In this document: in pieces, positions 33,990-46,198 of the stretch
Layout of the letters: each line of letters starts with the position of its first letter
How positions within the stretch are numbered: position 1 is the first letter of the stretch
Position numbers and translations under genes: made by a program
Notes under the pieces: model-generated
What the model saw: the letters and a program-made list of their open reading frames with translations, nothing else
Told to the model about the DNA's origin: nothing
The model's database searches: none
Assembly (NCBI RefSeq): GCF_001949145.1
Contig: NW_019091671.1
Coordinates: forward strand, 138,582-187,720
Length of the DNA: 49,139 nucleotides
Reading direction: 5' to 3'
Origin: Acanthaster planci
Lineage: Eukaryota > Echinodermata > Asteroidea > Valvatida > Acanthasteridae

Positions 33990-35930
33990 AGTAGTGTTTT
34001 ACTTGCTACCCACATCAACACTTCATCGGCTGAGCGTGAAACACTGACGTCTCTTAAGAACGATGATACCATCGTGATTGAAAGAGCGGACAAGGGTGGT
34101 GCTCCGGTGGTCTAGCGTAAGGACTTGTATGTCACTGCAGCGGAACGTCAACTGTTTGACGTTGCGTCCTACACTAAGGTTGACCGTGACCTAATACACA
34201 AGAGTGTCAAAATATTGTTGCTCGCACTGTCCGAGGTTTCATTGACTCTAGTACCTTCCCCAACGCAACCGAACTGGTCGTTCCCAACCCAGGCACGGTA
34301 GTCTTCTACTTGCAACCCAAAATTCACAAATCTGGAAATTCATTGTGTCTGCGTTTAGTTGTCCCACTAAATTGATATCCAACTTCCTTGACACCATTCT
34401 ACACCCATTGTCAAAACGCTCCCCAGCTATGTCAAGGGTACTAATCATGCTCTACGTCTGTTCGATGAATCTGAGTTCCCAGGTTCATCCAACTTTCTTT
34501 TCACCATGAATGTGAAATCGCTTTACATATCCATTCCCCAAACGGGTGGTTTGGCTGCGCTCAAACACTATCTAAATCTCCGCCAGACTCAGGATCCTTC
34601 CACCAGCACTCTGCTCCGTCTGGCTGAATTGGTGCTCACGTTGAACAACTTTGCGTTCAACGGTGAGCACTACATTCAGGCCAGTCGTATGGCCATGGGC
34701 ACACGGATAGGACCAAGTTACGCACGTTTGTTTGTTGGCCGCATCGAGGAGCAGATGCTGACCCAGCATCAGTGTGTGCAGCCGTAATGTACCGGCGATA
34801 CATCGATGATATTGTTGATGCTATCACCGGTACGTGTGATGACGTTGAGAATTTCGTAGGGTATGCTTTTCACCCAGCACTGCGTAACACATCTGTTGTG
34901 TTGCAACACTGTTGCCTTCCTCTAAGTGCGCGTCCAGATCTGTGCAAGGAAACTTGGCACAACCGTACATTACAAACCCACAGATTCCCACAGCTACCTG
35001 CAGTACCAATCGTCTCACCCCCTCAAGTGCAAGAACTCCATCCCTTACTCTCAGTTTCTTCTACTGCGTAGGATTTGTTGTTGCGATGCAGAGTTCTCTG
35101 CGCGTGGGAAGGAAATGCTAGGTTTCTTTCATCAGCGCGGTTACCCTCCGGCTATCACATACGCTGCCTCAACGCTACATGTCAATCCCATGCGAAACGG
35201 CCCTGAAACCCACCAGGACCAAGCAACGTGATTGCGCCCCCTCGTACTCACGTACTATCCTCAAAACATCCTGGAACGTAATGTTCTTCTCAAACATTTT
35301 CGTACACTTGGAAATGATGCGGCCACAGCTTGCATTTTCACCGAACCCCGATTTGCGCGTTTCGGGGACATGGTTGTACGTTCCTGGTTAGATTCTGTCT
35401 CTCCTTCAAAAGCAGCCAGCAATTCCCCTTGTCAGCGCCCCAGATTTAACACTTGTCCCTACATAGTTAACAGCCCGTTGGTTGTCGGCCCCCGCGGTAG
35501 CTACAGAATACACGGGGATCATACATGCATTGTACATGTAATGTGGTTTATTGCATTACATGCCGCCGCTGTGGCAAACTCTACATCGGAGAGCCAAGCG
35601 TCGCCTGGGTGACCATTTCGTGGAACACCGTGCGCAGTGTGCACCAACAAACACCCGGTCTCACTGTTGCGCAGAGAAATATGGAAGGGCTGCGTAGCAC
35701 CGTGATCAGGATATCAGACAAGAATATATAATATTAAACCAGTGCTCTGAAATATGTGATTGCCACATATTTCAGAGCACTGATTTGATGTTATAGATCA
35801 CTGTTGCGTAGCACTTTTGCGCGCCGCCACACACTCTCGGTGACATAAGCGTCTCCATCCTGCGGAAAGCGTCATCCGATGTACAGCGTAAGGAACAGGA
35901 GCAGCGCGTCATTTTCGAACTTGGAAAGCT
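33990..35930 (+). pseudogene. Penelope-like element (copy 2), RT plus GIY-YIG endonuclease, broken
   Basis: Plus-strand pieces in several frames. RT: IVIERADKGGAPVV (about 34070-34115), then a stretch leading to FYLQPKIHKSGNSLCLRLVV (about 34300-34360), then the block-4 motif MAMGTRIGPSYARLFVGRIE (34690-34750) and the catalytic RYIDDIVDAITG (34795-34830). Thumb region: HYKPTDSHSYLQYQSSHPLK and FHQRGYPPAI (34950-35160). Linker: VLTYYPQNILERNVLLKHFR (from 35240). GIY-YIG type endonuclease start: NVVYCITCRRCGKLYIGE (35540-35595). The C-terminal part SVSILRKASSDVQRKEQEQR resumes at about 35850 after a hairpin insertion at 35675-35797. RT and GIY-YIG fusion is the diagnostic architecture of many PLEs. 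It belongs to a different lineage from copy 1. Confidence 0.88.
35675..35797. mobile_element. 123-bp hairpin element inserted in PLE copy 2
   Basis: A leader with AGGGCTGCGTAGCACCGTGA matches the foldback element at 20878. Then a perfect 19-bp hairpin follows (arms 35740-35758 and 35764-35782, beginning CAGTGCTCTGAAATATGTG). The insert is flanked by TCACTGTTGCGCAG (35661-35674) and TCACTGTTGCGTAG (35798-35811), a 14-bp direct repeat with one mismatch that looks like a target duplication. It splits the GIY-YIG region from the PLE C-terminus. Confidence 0.75.
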
Positions 35931-35997
35931 TCATCCAGTGGAATGAACGTGGATTTTTCTGCGTTCAATTAGAACTGAATCCGCCTGCCCAGAAGAA

Positions 35998-36075
35998 GGT
36001 ACTGAGTTACCGAAAGCAAGGCAATTACATATTTCATAGCACTGATTATATATTATATTCTTGTCGACACAAGAA
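35998..36075. repeat. Half copy of the foldback family
   Basis: GGTACTGAGTTACCGAAAGC, then GGCAATTACATATTTCATAG, CACTGATTATATATTATATT. Read on the other strand this matches the left half of the hairpin at 20910-20973, including the ATATAATATATAATCAG lead-in. Only one arm is present. Confidence 0.65.
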
Positions 36076-36667
36076 GACAGTTAGGAACAATGACTTTCTT
36101 ATGAAAATTGAATTAGGGAAGTCGGAAATCTTTCCTAAACTAACCACAAAAGAGAATAGTGGGGAGCACTCTGTCTTCTTGCAACTAGATTTTTTTTTGC
36201 TTTTGAAGAAAAGAGGTGGGGTGAGGCGGGGGGCCAAACCTTCCGAGGACGTGCTCGTACAGGTTGGTCGGAATCTTTCCGACCCAATTAATATAATGAT
36301 AATAATGCTTGGGTCGAAGAGAAGAGGACTATCATTCCTAAGGGTGATGTGAACAGCCAGGGCTTGACTGGTCCTATCGTTGAGCCACTTTGACCAGCGA
36401 AGTCGTGATTTTCTCAGAACATTGAGAACACTGCATGCCTTGCAAATTCGTGGGGAAAATGATGCAATTTCATCCATGCTTGGAGAGCAAGGCCCAAATC
36501 GTTGAGCCATGCTTAATCTTTGCTATCTCTGTTGGAAACGTGGGCAATAAAACTTGTTAAATATATTTTCCCACATTTCAACAGGGCTGGACAAACAACC
36601 CATGGGAGAAACCGTGACATGGGTGAAAAAGTCCCACATGTATTCACAAACTGTAGTTGAGTCTTAC

Positions 36668-36704
36668 ACCAAACCAAACCAAACCAAACCAAACCAAACC
36701 AAAG
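36668..36704. repeat. (ACCAA)n microsatellite
   Basis: Seven tandem pentanucleotide units, nearly perfect. Confidence 0.95.
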
Positions 36705-39700
36705 ATGGATTTTCCTCGAAACCGTAATACAGCCTGCTGATTTGTAGCTTCTCCATTTAAAAACTGGTCTATATACATAAAAAGCGTCTTTAAACGTGTA
36801 TTAACTTACATAACGTATTAATAAATACCTCAGACAGACTCCCCATTCAACAATGTGCAAATTGATCGTGATTTAACATTTGCTAATGCCCGCTGAAAAG
36901 TGATAATGCCCATTGCATCTATCGATAGAAGCATGGATCTCCATTATAGACTGGATTAGACATGGCGTCCAAAATGCGTCCCGCGTATGCGTATTTTCAG
37001 GAGCGTAAATAACGAGCGTTGCGAATTTCTTTGCGTGTACATTCAAATGGAATTTTTCAAAAAACGGTTGAGGCTTTTGTGCTTCAATCGTCAGATTTCG
37101 AAGAGAAACTGAATTGTGCACTTGGAATGGGTACATTTGGAAAGAATAACGGTTGAGGTGTACGCAGCAGTGCATTACCGGAAATCAACGTCAAGTTTGG
37201 AAGAAGGAAATGCGAGTCGCACTTTTTTTAGTTTCAGAAAATTTCTCAAGTTGTACTTTATGATGCTTAACTTTAAGCCTATATAGGCCTAGTAAGAAAT
37301 TTACGACAGTCTATCTTGCCTATCAGGCTTTTTTACATGAGACTTCACTATCTCGAAGTTGGGGCCGTCTGAAATGTTACCTATTGGCAAAAGTGGTTTC
37401 AAAAACATAATGACTAGTTTGTCGTATATTTTCCTCAGATTTCACCAGAAAATCTCCAAGAAAGCCACGATTTGTGTTTGTCGGATCTACAGACGCACCG
37501 AACTCAAATTGTGTGACAGACGATGTGATATGAGACACAGAATTCTTCTTCGGGGCAGAGATGAAACCAATGTGAGAAGCAGAGTGCTGATGTTTCTCTT
37601 GAACGAAGTTACAAACAAGGAATGCGTAATGAAAGAAACTTTGTTTACATAACAAAATTACTCGTTCTGTGTTATAACTGACTTTGTTATGCCGGAAAGT
37701 ACTTGTTAAATGTCAATCTTTGAGGCAGGTTGTGAACTCAACTTTTTAAACTGAATAATAACTCTGTTTTAAAAACGGCAGTAAGTTAGTTTGGTCGCTC
37801 ATTTAAAGCTGCGCTCACTTTGTGCTCACAAAAGGATTCTCACATTTCCGTATGAGGCATGTAAGATTTCAATAAAATTTACTCAATATATGAATGAATT
37901 TTATTTACATAGTATTTTTCCCGAGAATGTGTAAAATTAAAATAATTTTATTGATTTTTTTTCAGTGTTGGCTCATCGAAACCAGACGGAAAAACACATG
38001 GACAGTTGGGAAATCATATTTACTCACATGTCCTACTGCATGTCCTGGCGGAATTCTAAAAGTTTTACACAGAACAAATCCCGACTGAACTGAGCCAAAG
38101 TGAAAATATTACTAAAGCGAGACCGTAGACAATATGGGTAAAAAATGAATTAACATTATCGCTTTCGAGTGGGTTTGTTAATAAGAAAATGGTCAGTTAT
38201 TTCCGGAACTGATAATCTTGATTTTCTGTTTATTTTTGGCTTGTTTTAGAGAGGGTGGCCAAGGGCGTCGTCCCATAAGAAAAAGGCTATGTTGACCAGA
38301 AATGCACAACATACAACATGACATTACCCTCCTCAAGCGCCGCCATTGTTCGGCCGCGCATTTTGTGCACAGGCAATGCGCGATGTCCTATCCAGTCTAT
38401 AATGGAGATCAATGGATAGAAGACAGTTTAATCCATTCCGATTGTTCAAGACCCAAGAATCTGTGTGCATGCCCGTTGCCACTTGCGCGCCAAGTCCATG
38501 GATTCTTGATCTTTTGGACAATTTGCACAGGAAATATTTCATAAAATGGACGGGGGTGTTCGGGAAAAGTAAAATAAAATTATAGAACAAAATCGATGGA
38601 AATGATCCCTCATATATTGACTTGTCTTGAGTCTTTGACTGAAAAGGTACTAATGCACGAGAAGGTGCATGGCACCGACCCACAGAGTGGGGTTGGGGTG
38701 ACTCCCTCTTATTACCATTTAACATTTATTACTATAATTATTATTTCCTCTTTTTTATATTGGGACCTACGTCTAAACCTTGGAAACACCTTAAAATCTG
38801 TAAAAGTCTAAGGAAAAAACTGAGAGATTTAAATGGCTTCACAAACGGCGACAATTACATGTTGTAAGGCCCCCAGCAAAAATCCTGTCATCCCATCAAA
38901 AGTTATGCTTAACCCCCCCCCCAAAAAAAGAAAAAGAAGTCTCCGCTTTGAGGTCGTTGCGCGCGTCACCGTAGACCTGCGCATTAGCAAAATATTTGTT
39001 AAATTATTTTGGTATAAAACGATGTCCAAACTTGTTTAATCGACTGGAATCATGCTACTTCGTAATTTTAACGTGTTTTTGGTTTTATGTGAGAGAGAAC
39101 AATATTCACTGTGAATCAATCTTTCAAAATAACTGTACCTGGCTGAATCGCTGGGGAATATGCGCGGCAGACGACAAACCCTACCTTGGGGTATGCGTAA
39201 TATAAACTATTATATGTACTATAAACCACTTCACGCAACGTGTGTGCCTACAGAGGGATTTCACACTACCACCGTCTGTGCATATATGCATCGAAACCGA
39301 GGCTCTCTGTGTTGAACTTCGTCGCGCACGCCTGCGGAGTCGACATAGTACATGCAGTATCCGGTTCGTAAGTGTGACGCCACTTCAGTTTAAACACGCC
39401 CACTGCACATGCAGATACACGACCATCGTTAGTTCGCGGTAAATTGCCGTTATTTTGTCTTTTGATTTTATGTGTCGAATTGTCCTGAAAGACTCTTCCA
39501 CAAAAAATTGAAGGATGCAAAGCCTGAATAAAACTTACTCTTCTGCCCTCACTCTGATGAGCATACACAAATATGCAGAGGCTTAAACATCTTTCCAAGA
39601 GGGCCCCTTGACTGGAGCCGTTCAATGAAAAACGATGCAAAACTGTGAACAAACAGATACAGGATGTTTTAAGTCACAAGGAATAAAATCAGTAAGTTGC

Positions 39701-39899
39701 ATAACAATATGCAGCAAATGTTGGAAATGCAGGAAGTCTAAGGACTAGGACAAGTCTACTCTAGGTAAAATGTATCTATGCACATGTGGATTAATGCAAC
39801 AGGACACAAGTAGATGTAACTACATATACAGATACACGTAGAAAGAATTTATGTACGAATTCAAGAGTAAATGAGATGAACGTGGTTGTGAACATTCAC
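36705..39899. other. Unassigned sequence
   Basis: No recognised gene, RNA or element boundary. It includes a poly-C/poly-A tract at about 38911-38935. Short frames (for example 37359-37652 and 39266-39652) show no family motif. Confidence 0.4.
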
Positions 39900-41470
39900 T
39901 GAGCTGTTTCGGAACTTTCTGTTTGGTGATAACTTTTGGAAAATTCTTTCATGAGGGTCTTTGTTGCGTGTAGCTTTAATGTTGATCCAACCTCTGATAA
40001 TTGTCCAAATGGTGGCTTGAAAATGTGTACAAAGTCAAGGGACTGAAATAAATATTAAAAAATCACTAGTAAATTACATGATGACGTCATGATGACGTCA
40101 TTTCTTTTGAAGAATTCTTGCACAAGGGTCTTTGTTTGATATCACTTTCATAGCGATCAAACATCGCGAAGGTTTCCAAAAGTGGCTTGAAAATTTGTAC
40201 AAGTAAATGGACTGAAGACACCTATGGGGAAAAGCTGCTCTTTATAATGTCATGTGATTTGCGTTTAAACTGAAAGAAAATTCTGAAATATTATTTCATA
40301 TTCAGACTCTTGGGTGTACATGTAATCAAATGAAGACGAAAAAAATACGATTTTTTTTCATTCTCATAGTAATGCTCAGCTGAAGTTTAGGACTACCCTC
40401 ATTAAGATCGATAATATTGCGTAGTAAAAAACGTGTACAAACCCTACGGGGAAAACTGCAGCTTCAATCTCCTGTCACGTGAGCCCCTGATGATGTTATT
40501 TTGACGATTTTTCTTTTCGAGATTCAGATTGACCAAAGTTCCAAGGACAGGCTGACAAAAAACGTGAACAAAACTTATGGGGGAGATTAAATATCCAAAA
40601 ATTATTTTAAAAATAGGTGATGACGTCATCGTTAGGGCATCAGTTAAGCAAAATTCTTTCATCAGGGTCTTTGTTGTCTGTAACTTTGAAGTTGATCAAA
40701 CTTCTCAAACTAACCCAAATGCTGGCTTAAAAACGTGTACAAAGTCAACAGGCTAAATTAAACATTGAAAAATCACTACCAAATCACGTCATCTTGACTT
40801 CATTCACTAACAGTAATTCTTGTATCAGGGTCTTTGTTGGGTGTCGCTTTGATAACGATCAAACATCGCAAAAGTTTCAAAATTGTGCCTTGAAAACGTG
40901 TATGAATGTCCAAAGACCTGCCAAGTTTAAAGTCAATCGAAAATTTAAAAAAGGGTAGAAGTCCTGCTCAGAACGAAAACCCATGTTAAGGAATGGGATT
41001 TGATGTGAAAGAAGAAATAAACGAGAGGTTCTATGTCTGTTTGCAACAGAACATAGGGCTTTTCCGCTTTTCATTGAAAAGGCCATCGCCGTGATTGCAT
41101 ATCTGCAAAGTTTCATCCCTCTGGGACATGTACTTTTGGAGATAAAAGGCTTTAAAGGATACACCCTTAATGTCACGGGACTTGTCCACTGATGACATTA
41201 TCATCCCATGAGGACAGTTTTCATCTATCACACATCCTCTTCCAGATATCTGCTAACTTTCAACACGCTGGGCCATGTCCTTTGGGAGAAACAGGGCTTT
41301 AAAGGATGCACCTTTGTGACTGGTCTCCTGATGACGTCGTCATCATCAGGCAAGGTCAATATACCCCTGAAGCGCTCCCTCTTCAAGAAATCTGACAGAT
41401 TTGAAGCCGATCGGATATGTACTTCAGGAGATATAGGGCCTTTAAGTGTGCACCTTTAATGTCACATTCG
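39900..41470. repeat. TGACGTCA repeat family, second large block
   Basis: Two module types are in the same orientation as at 13130-15340. The first recurs near 39943, 40122, 40655 and 40816: AATTCTTKCAYNAGGGTCTTTGTT, then CGATCAAAC, then GTGTACAAAGTCAA, then AATCACnnnnAATCACGTGATGACGTCAT-like sequence (units ~160-180 bp). The second recurs near 41105, 41250 and 41393: CTGCAAAGTTTCATCC, then GGGACATGTACTTTNGGAGA, then GGGCTTTAAAGGATGCACCT, then GATGACGTCGTCATC (units ~145 bp). No reading frame is conserved across units, so a non-coding tandem or dispersed repeat is more likely than a gene. Confidence 0.7.
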
Positions 41471-42022
41471 GGTTGCATAATGGAGGACATGCTGTATAAA
41501 ATTGTATGCTAGTTAAAAATAATCTCCCTGGCTTTGTGGCCACATGCACACATGTAGGCCTATGTTAACCTAAATGCACAACATCAAAGTTAGTCAAAAG
41601 TGCTTCTCAAAGTAAGAAAAACTTTGCCAGAGCTTTTGATTTTGGAAGAAAATCTACAAACCTATACGTTTCTAATACATTTCAGTATTTCTTGAAGCGC
41701 CTTTAAACATCTTGCCATTAAACATTGTGAAGTATGCAAATTTTGGTTGTCAAGACTTCAATAAAAGGAAACAACACCCAAGTGCAATGTACTGAGGTTT
41801 TCTTTGTGAATTGATGTCTATGGATTGTCTCTGTTTTCTGTTTAGTATACAACTTCATTTGACTTCCTGATGCAGGGCCAGCACTACTGAAAGACCATCA
41901 TAGCAATTCTGCACAAAATGACTGGAGTGGGTCCAAAATTGTGTACAATGGCTGCACTGCCCTCCTTAAGATGTTTTCTAATCTCAATTTGGCAGCCAGC
42001 CAAACTCCTATCACTGACGAAA
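41471..42022. other. Sequence flanking the BEL element on its 3' side
   Basis: A pyrimidine-rich tract ending TTTCTGTTTAG at 41852 resembles a 3' splice site. The plus-strand reading after 41873 (PALLKDHHSNSAQNDW and onward to LAASQTPITDE) is open for about 50 codons up to the LTR edge. I do not recognise it. It could be an exon of the element or gene into which BEL inserted. Confidence 0.3.
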
Positions 42023-42666
42023 TGGGAGTCAGGGAATAGCTCCACATGTAGCTCCGGTGTTTTAATATTTGGTCACACTGGATGACAATGTCATTGACAT
42101 GGAGTAAAACTGCATAGTAAACAAGAAAACACAAGCTATGAATACGTGCACTACAGTATTACTACACAAACATTACACATGTATGAATCTCTAGTCTCAA
42201 AATACATTGAGATTCATACTAATAACTAGTCGAACGAGTACTTGTGCATACTGAGCTCACAGAGCCCTAAATATGTCTATTTAACAGGCCTATAAGTGCA
42301 GAAAATAGCCACACACATCCCCATGAACACGTGGATCGCTTGGTGTGTTATATGTTGTTATATGTCAACATGTGAGTATATACGTGTGTAAACAAGGTAA
42401 ACTTGACATGAAAACCGAATGTTATAAAGGCCTCTAAACTACTTGAAACACCTCTTGACAAGGAATAAACTGGAATCAACTTACAGGCAATGCTTCACTA
42501 GGCGCTATATACAGTTAGCAAGGAGCGAGAGGAAAATTTGTGCCCTGAAAATGTCGGAAAATGATGCACAAATTCACTGTGAGAAATCCATTGTCTATGG
42601 ATGAGTGTAAAGCATGGTTCTCAGATTACCGGTCAAAGGAGGGCAAGTGGAAGCAATAACATAACA
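42023..42666 (-). repeat. BEL/Pao 3' LTR
   Basis: Direct repeat of 48076-48733 at roughly 95% or better by eye, with a 14-base deletion near 42645. Read on the minus strand it begins TGTTATG and ends GACTCCCA, the TG...CA convention. A purine-rich AAGCGGGTAG abuts its inner edge (42667-42676 on the minus strand) and fits a polypurine tract. The pol stop codon lies 48 bases inside it. Confidence 0.85.
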
Positions 42667-42713
42667 CTACCCGCTTGGCATCGTTAAGATGTCACTGAAT
42701 GACCTTACAGTTT

Positions 42714-43830
42714 CTAGTCCTCTTTAGGCAGAAGCAGTACAACCTCTGAAATGGGTCGCTTGAACGGCTTGATAGTACCTCCTGCAGCGGCCACCTTAAC
42801 CTCGACGATGTGGACTCTACAGTCGTCGCTCATGGTTGCAGTGGTGATGAGTCCTATTGGCCACTCATTCCGCGCCAGTTGTTTGTCCTTCAAGAGAGTG
42901 ATATCCCCTGCTTTGAGGTTGCGACGACTCTCTTTCCACTTCTTTCAGCTTTCGAGTATAGGGAGGTACTTGCGTCGCCAACAAGACCAGAATGTGCTCG
43001 CAAGACTCTGCACTTGTCTCCACTGGCTCTTGAAGAGGTCTTTAGTGTCAAAGTGTCCGGGAGGAGCTGGGGTGCCAACTTTCTGGGTGAGCAGGATTGC
43101 TGGTGTCAAGATGTATGGTGACTGAGGATCGATAGAGACTGGAACAAGAGGTCTGGCATTGATGATGGCTGTTACTTTGGCCATGAACATACATAGAACT
43201 TCGGGTGTCAGGTTAAGAGGTTTTCTCTGCAGCAGCATGGAGTCGAGAATTCTTCGTGCTACTCCGATCATCCGTTCCCATGCACCTCCCATGTGTGAAG
43301 AGTGGGGCGGATTGAATACCCAAGTACAACCTTGTTCAGCGAGGTAGCGCTGGACTCCAATACCCTGCTGCCGTTCTTATCAAGTTTCAGCTCGTTGGAA
43401 GCTCGGATGAAGTTTGTTCCGCAGTCCGATCTCAGCTGTTTAGCTGGTCTGCGGATGGTAAAGAACCTATTGAGTGCATTGATGCAGCTCGAAGCGTCCA
43501 TGGACTCGATGACTTTAATGTGCACCGCTCTAGTACTCATGCAGGTGAACAGGATTGCCCAGCACTTGTTGTTGGCCTGGCCTCCTCTGGTGCGACGCAT
43601 GACGACCATCCAAGGTCTGGATACGTCTAAACCTACGTACGAGAAAGGCGGCAAGGTGCTAAGTCGCTCGGCCGGTAAATCTGCCATCTGCTGTTCCTCA
43701 GTTTTGCCACGGAGCTTCTTACAGGTTACACATTTGTGTAGGACAGAGCTGATGAGTCTCTTACCACCGACGATCCAAAGGCTTGATGCTCTGATGGCTC
43801 CTGCGGTGAAGTGGCAGCCTTGGTGTTATA
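42714..43830 (-). pseudogene. BEL/Pao integrase, frameshifted
   Basis: Minus-strand frames at 43268-43687 and 42945-43292 plus a short C-terminal part ending in KRPISEVVLLLPKED and the TAG at 42714. Upstream, CVTCKKLRG is the second half of the zinc-binding HHCC motif, just before LSTLPPFSYVGLDVSRPW (first catalytic Asp). QLRSDCGTNFIRASNEL carries the second catalytic Asp and GGAWERMIGVARRILDSML the catalytic Glu. A frameshift near 43285-43310 separates the last Glu from the rest, and another lies before the C-terminal tail. Known role: insertion of the LTR element DNA into chromosomes. Confidence 0.9.
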
Positions 43831-45058
43831 CTTGCTCGTGGTAGTGCCGCACTAGTAGTTTGGCTACATGATTGTAGCCAGGCACGATGGTGGGGTTTTT
43901 CTCACCTCTGTCCAGCTGGGCATGTCTGAGACGTCCTCCAACTTTAGTGATCTCTTCTTGCAGCATTGGGTTAAGCTCTGAGAGTGAACTCCTGCCTGGG
44001 ACGTCTCCTTTCTTCTTCAAGGCAGTGATCTCGTTAGGGTAAACCTCTCTTTGGACTGAGATGATGATGCTCTCAGCTTGAGCAAGCTCATCTGGGGTGC
44101 GAGGTTTACTGCACTGATGCCAGCCGGCACATTTATTGGTCTCGCTTCCCAATTCCTTCTTAAATGAGCGAGCGACATGAATGAGGCATGCAATGCCCCT
44201 TAAGAGTGAGTTCCAGGTGGAAAAGTGCTCGAACCGTTGCGGGGTAAGCTGTCTCACCTCTGCTTGGGTGATGAAACTCTTTACTTCTGGTCGGATGTCC
44301 GCGTCAGATTTGGGGTCGACCAGTTCGAAATGAATCTGGTTTTCGTGGATCTGGGTGGATTTACACAGGAAAGTCGGTCCCGTGAACCACGATGTGCTGG
44401 TGAGCTGAGATGCTGGAAGTGCTCTCGAAGCATGATCAGCAGGGTTGTGTTCCGTAGGAACGTAATGCCACTGATCAGGTTGCGTTGACTGGCGGATGCG
44501 CTGAACTCTGTTGTGTACATACACATAGAAACGTTTGGTTTCATTGTATATGTACCTGAGGACAACCTTACTGTCACAATAGAAGTTCACTGCATCTGGT
44601 GTGAGATCGATTTCATTCAGGATGAGTTCTACTATCTCAACAGCCAAAACTGCAGCACACAGCTCAAGTCGTGGTGTGGTGGGTTGAGATCGTGGGGCAA
44701 GTTTTGCTTTACCAAGGATGAAGCCCACTTCGATGAGTCCATCGTTGTCGAGGGTCCTGAGGTAGGCAACTGCTGCAATGGCTTTGGTGGATGCATCTGA
44801 AAACACACACAACTCGGTGCGTCTCATCTTGGTAAGCGACTTTGAAGTGTAGGTTCGAGGGATGTGAAGGTTCTTCAGCTCTTGCAGTGAGTCCCTCCAT
44901 GCTTCCAATTCCTTCAGCTTCTCTTCAGGAAGTGGCTTGTCCCAGCTACAAGCTTCAGTAGTCAGTTCTCGCAAAAGAGCTCCGCCTTGTATGGTGATTG
45001 AAGCTACTAAGCCGAGAGGATCACAGAGGCTGTTCACCGTTGAAGGGCCCCACGCCAT
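43826..45058 (-). pseudogene. BEL/Pao polyprotein: RNase H and integrase zinc region
   Basis: A 410-codon frame. It opens with MAWGPSTVNSLCDPLGLVAS (end of RT and connection), then LCVFSDASTKAIAAVAYLRT (RNase H first Asp region), TPRLELCAAVLAVEIVELI, FYCDSKVVLRYIYNETKRF (RNase H), and WHYVPTEHNPADHASRAL. The integrase N-terminal zinc motif starts at HVAKLLVRHYHEQV. The frame itself is long and intact but is only one section of the polyprotein. The section from about 44073 to 44607 is duplicated at 46199-46733. Confidence 0.9.
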
Positions 45059-45915
45059 GTGAAGGGCTTATCAGCGGCTGAAACCTTGAATGTGAAAGTA
45101 TCTGTTGTTGTTGCCCAAAACAGTCCGAGACTCCTTTGAATGTATTCGGCATCACCTCCGAGGCCAAAGTCCTTCATGCTTGTGGCGTGATCGTTGGTGG
45201 GAAATGCCTCCATCACGGCACCGCTGTTTGAGGCGATCTTGTGTAAACGTAGATTAGATTCTGCCAGCGATGCTTGAGTCCTCTGTAGCAAGTCAATAGC
45301 TTCTGTAGCTGTGGGTAGGGACTTGAGTCCATCGTCGACGTAGAAATGTCTCGTGACGAACTCTCTCGTGTCTTCACCATAGTCGTGTTCACCTTCTCTG
45401 GCTGCTCGATGGAGACCGTAGATGGCCACTGCAGGAGATGGACTGTTACCAAAGACACGAACTCTCATTCTGTACTCGACGATGTCCTTGGATGTGTCGT
45501 TGTCTCCATACCACAGGAACCTTAAGTAGTTTCTGTGGTCCTCTCGCACAATGAAGCAGTGGAACATCTGCTGGATGTCTGCAGTCATTGCTACTGGTTC
45601 TTTCCTGAAACGCAGTAGAACTCCAAGGAGGCTATTGTTTAGGTCTGGGCCGGTGAGCAGGACGTTATTAGGGAGACACCATCGTGTTGAGCGCTTGAGT
45701 CAAACATGACCCATATTTGGCCTGGTTTTTGTGGATGGTAGACGCCAAATGTCAGCAGATACCAACACTCTTCTCCAGCCTTGAGTGGGGTGCTAGCTCG
45801 GCATGGTCTTTGTCGAATATCTTCTTCATTAAGGCAATAAACTGCTCCTTCATATCAGGCTTCTTATTGAAGCTCCGACGCAGGGAGGCGAGGCAAGTGA
45901 GTGCATGCCGGAATA
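45034..45915 (-). pseudogene. BEL/Pao reverse transcriptase
   Basis: Minus strand: ASLRRSFNKKPDMKEQFIAL at about 45830-45900, a frame with an internal stop to VYHPQKPGQIWVMFDSSAQH (motif A region), then VSLNNVLLTGPDLNNSLLGV. The frame 45034-45588 starts with MTADIQQMFHCFIVREDHRN and contains RVFGNSPSPAVAIYGLHRAA and the catalytic RHFYVDDGLKSLPTATEA (YVDD). A frameshift at 45034-45058 joins it to the RNase H frame. Known role: copying of element RNA into DNA. The catalytic box is intact, but frameshifts and the upstream insertion disable it. Confidence 0.9.
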
Positions 45916-46198
45916 CATGTAACACGGCTTATGTTGTCTCAAACATTCATACTGTAAATGTACAAGTGAAGAAATTTGGTGTGTTTCCCTTCTCTGTGGC
46001 AAAACAGAGAAGGGAACTTTGCCGAGCTCTAAGCTGCATGCTATCTATTACTAGGGCAGCGACCTGTTTAAAAAAGGTATAATTGAACTTGATCATTAGT
46101 AAAACAACAATAGAATGTCAAAGAGGCACTGTTTTTCCAGAAAAGGATGCACAAATCTGAAACATATGAATCGTATTTGGCAGTGTTTCCCAAGAGGG
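45916..46198. other. Foreign sequence inside the BEL RT region
   Basis: Not BEL-like. It contains a perfect 12-bp hairpin (TTCCCTTCTCTG at 45985-45996 and CAGAGAAGGGAA at 46005-46016). It separates RT sequence on the left from a duplicated RNase H segment on the right. Confidence 0.6.
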
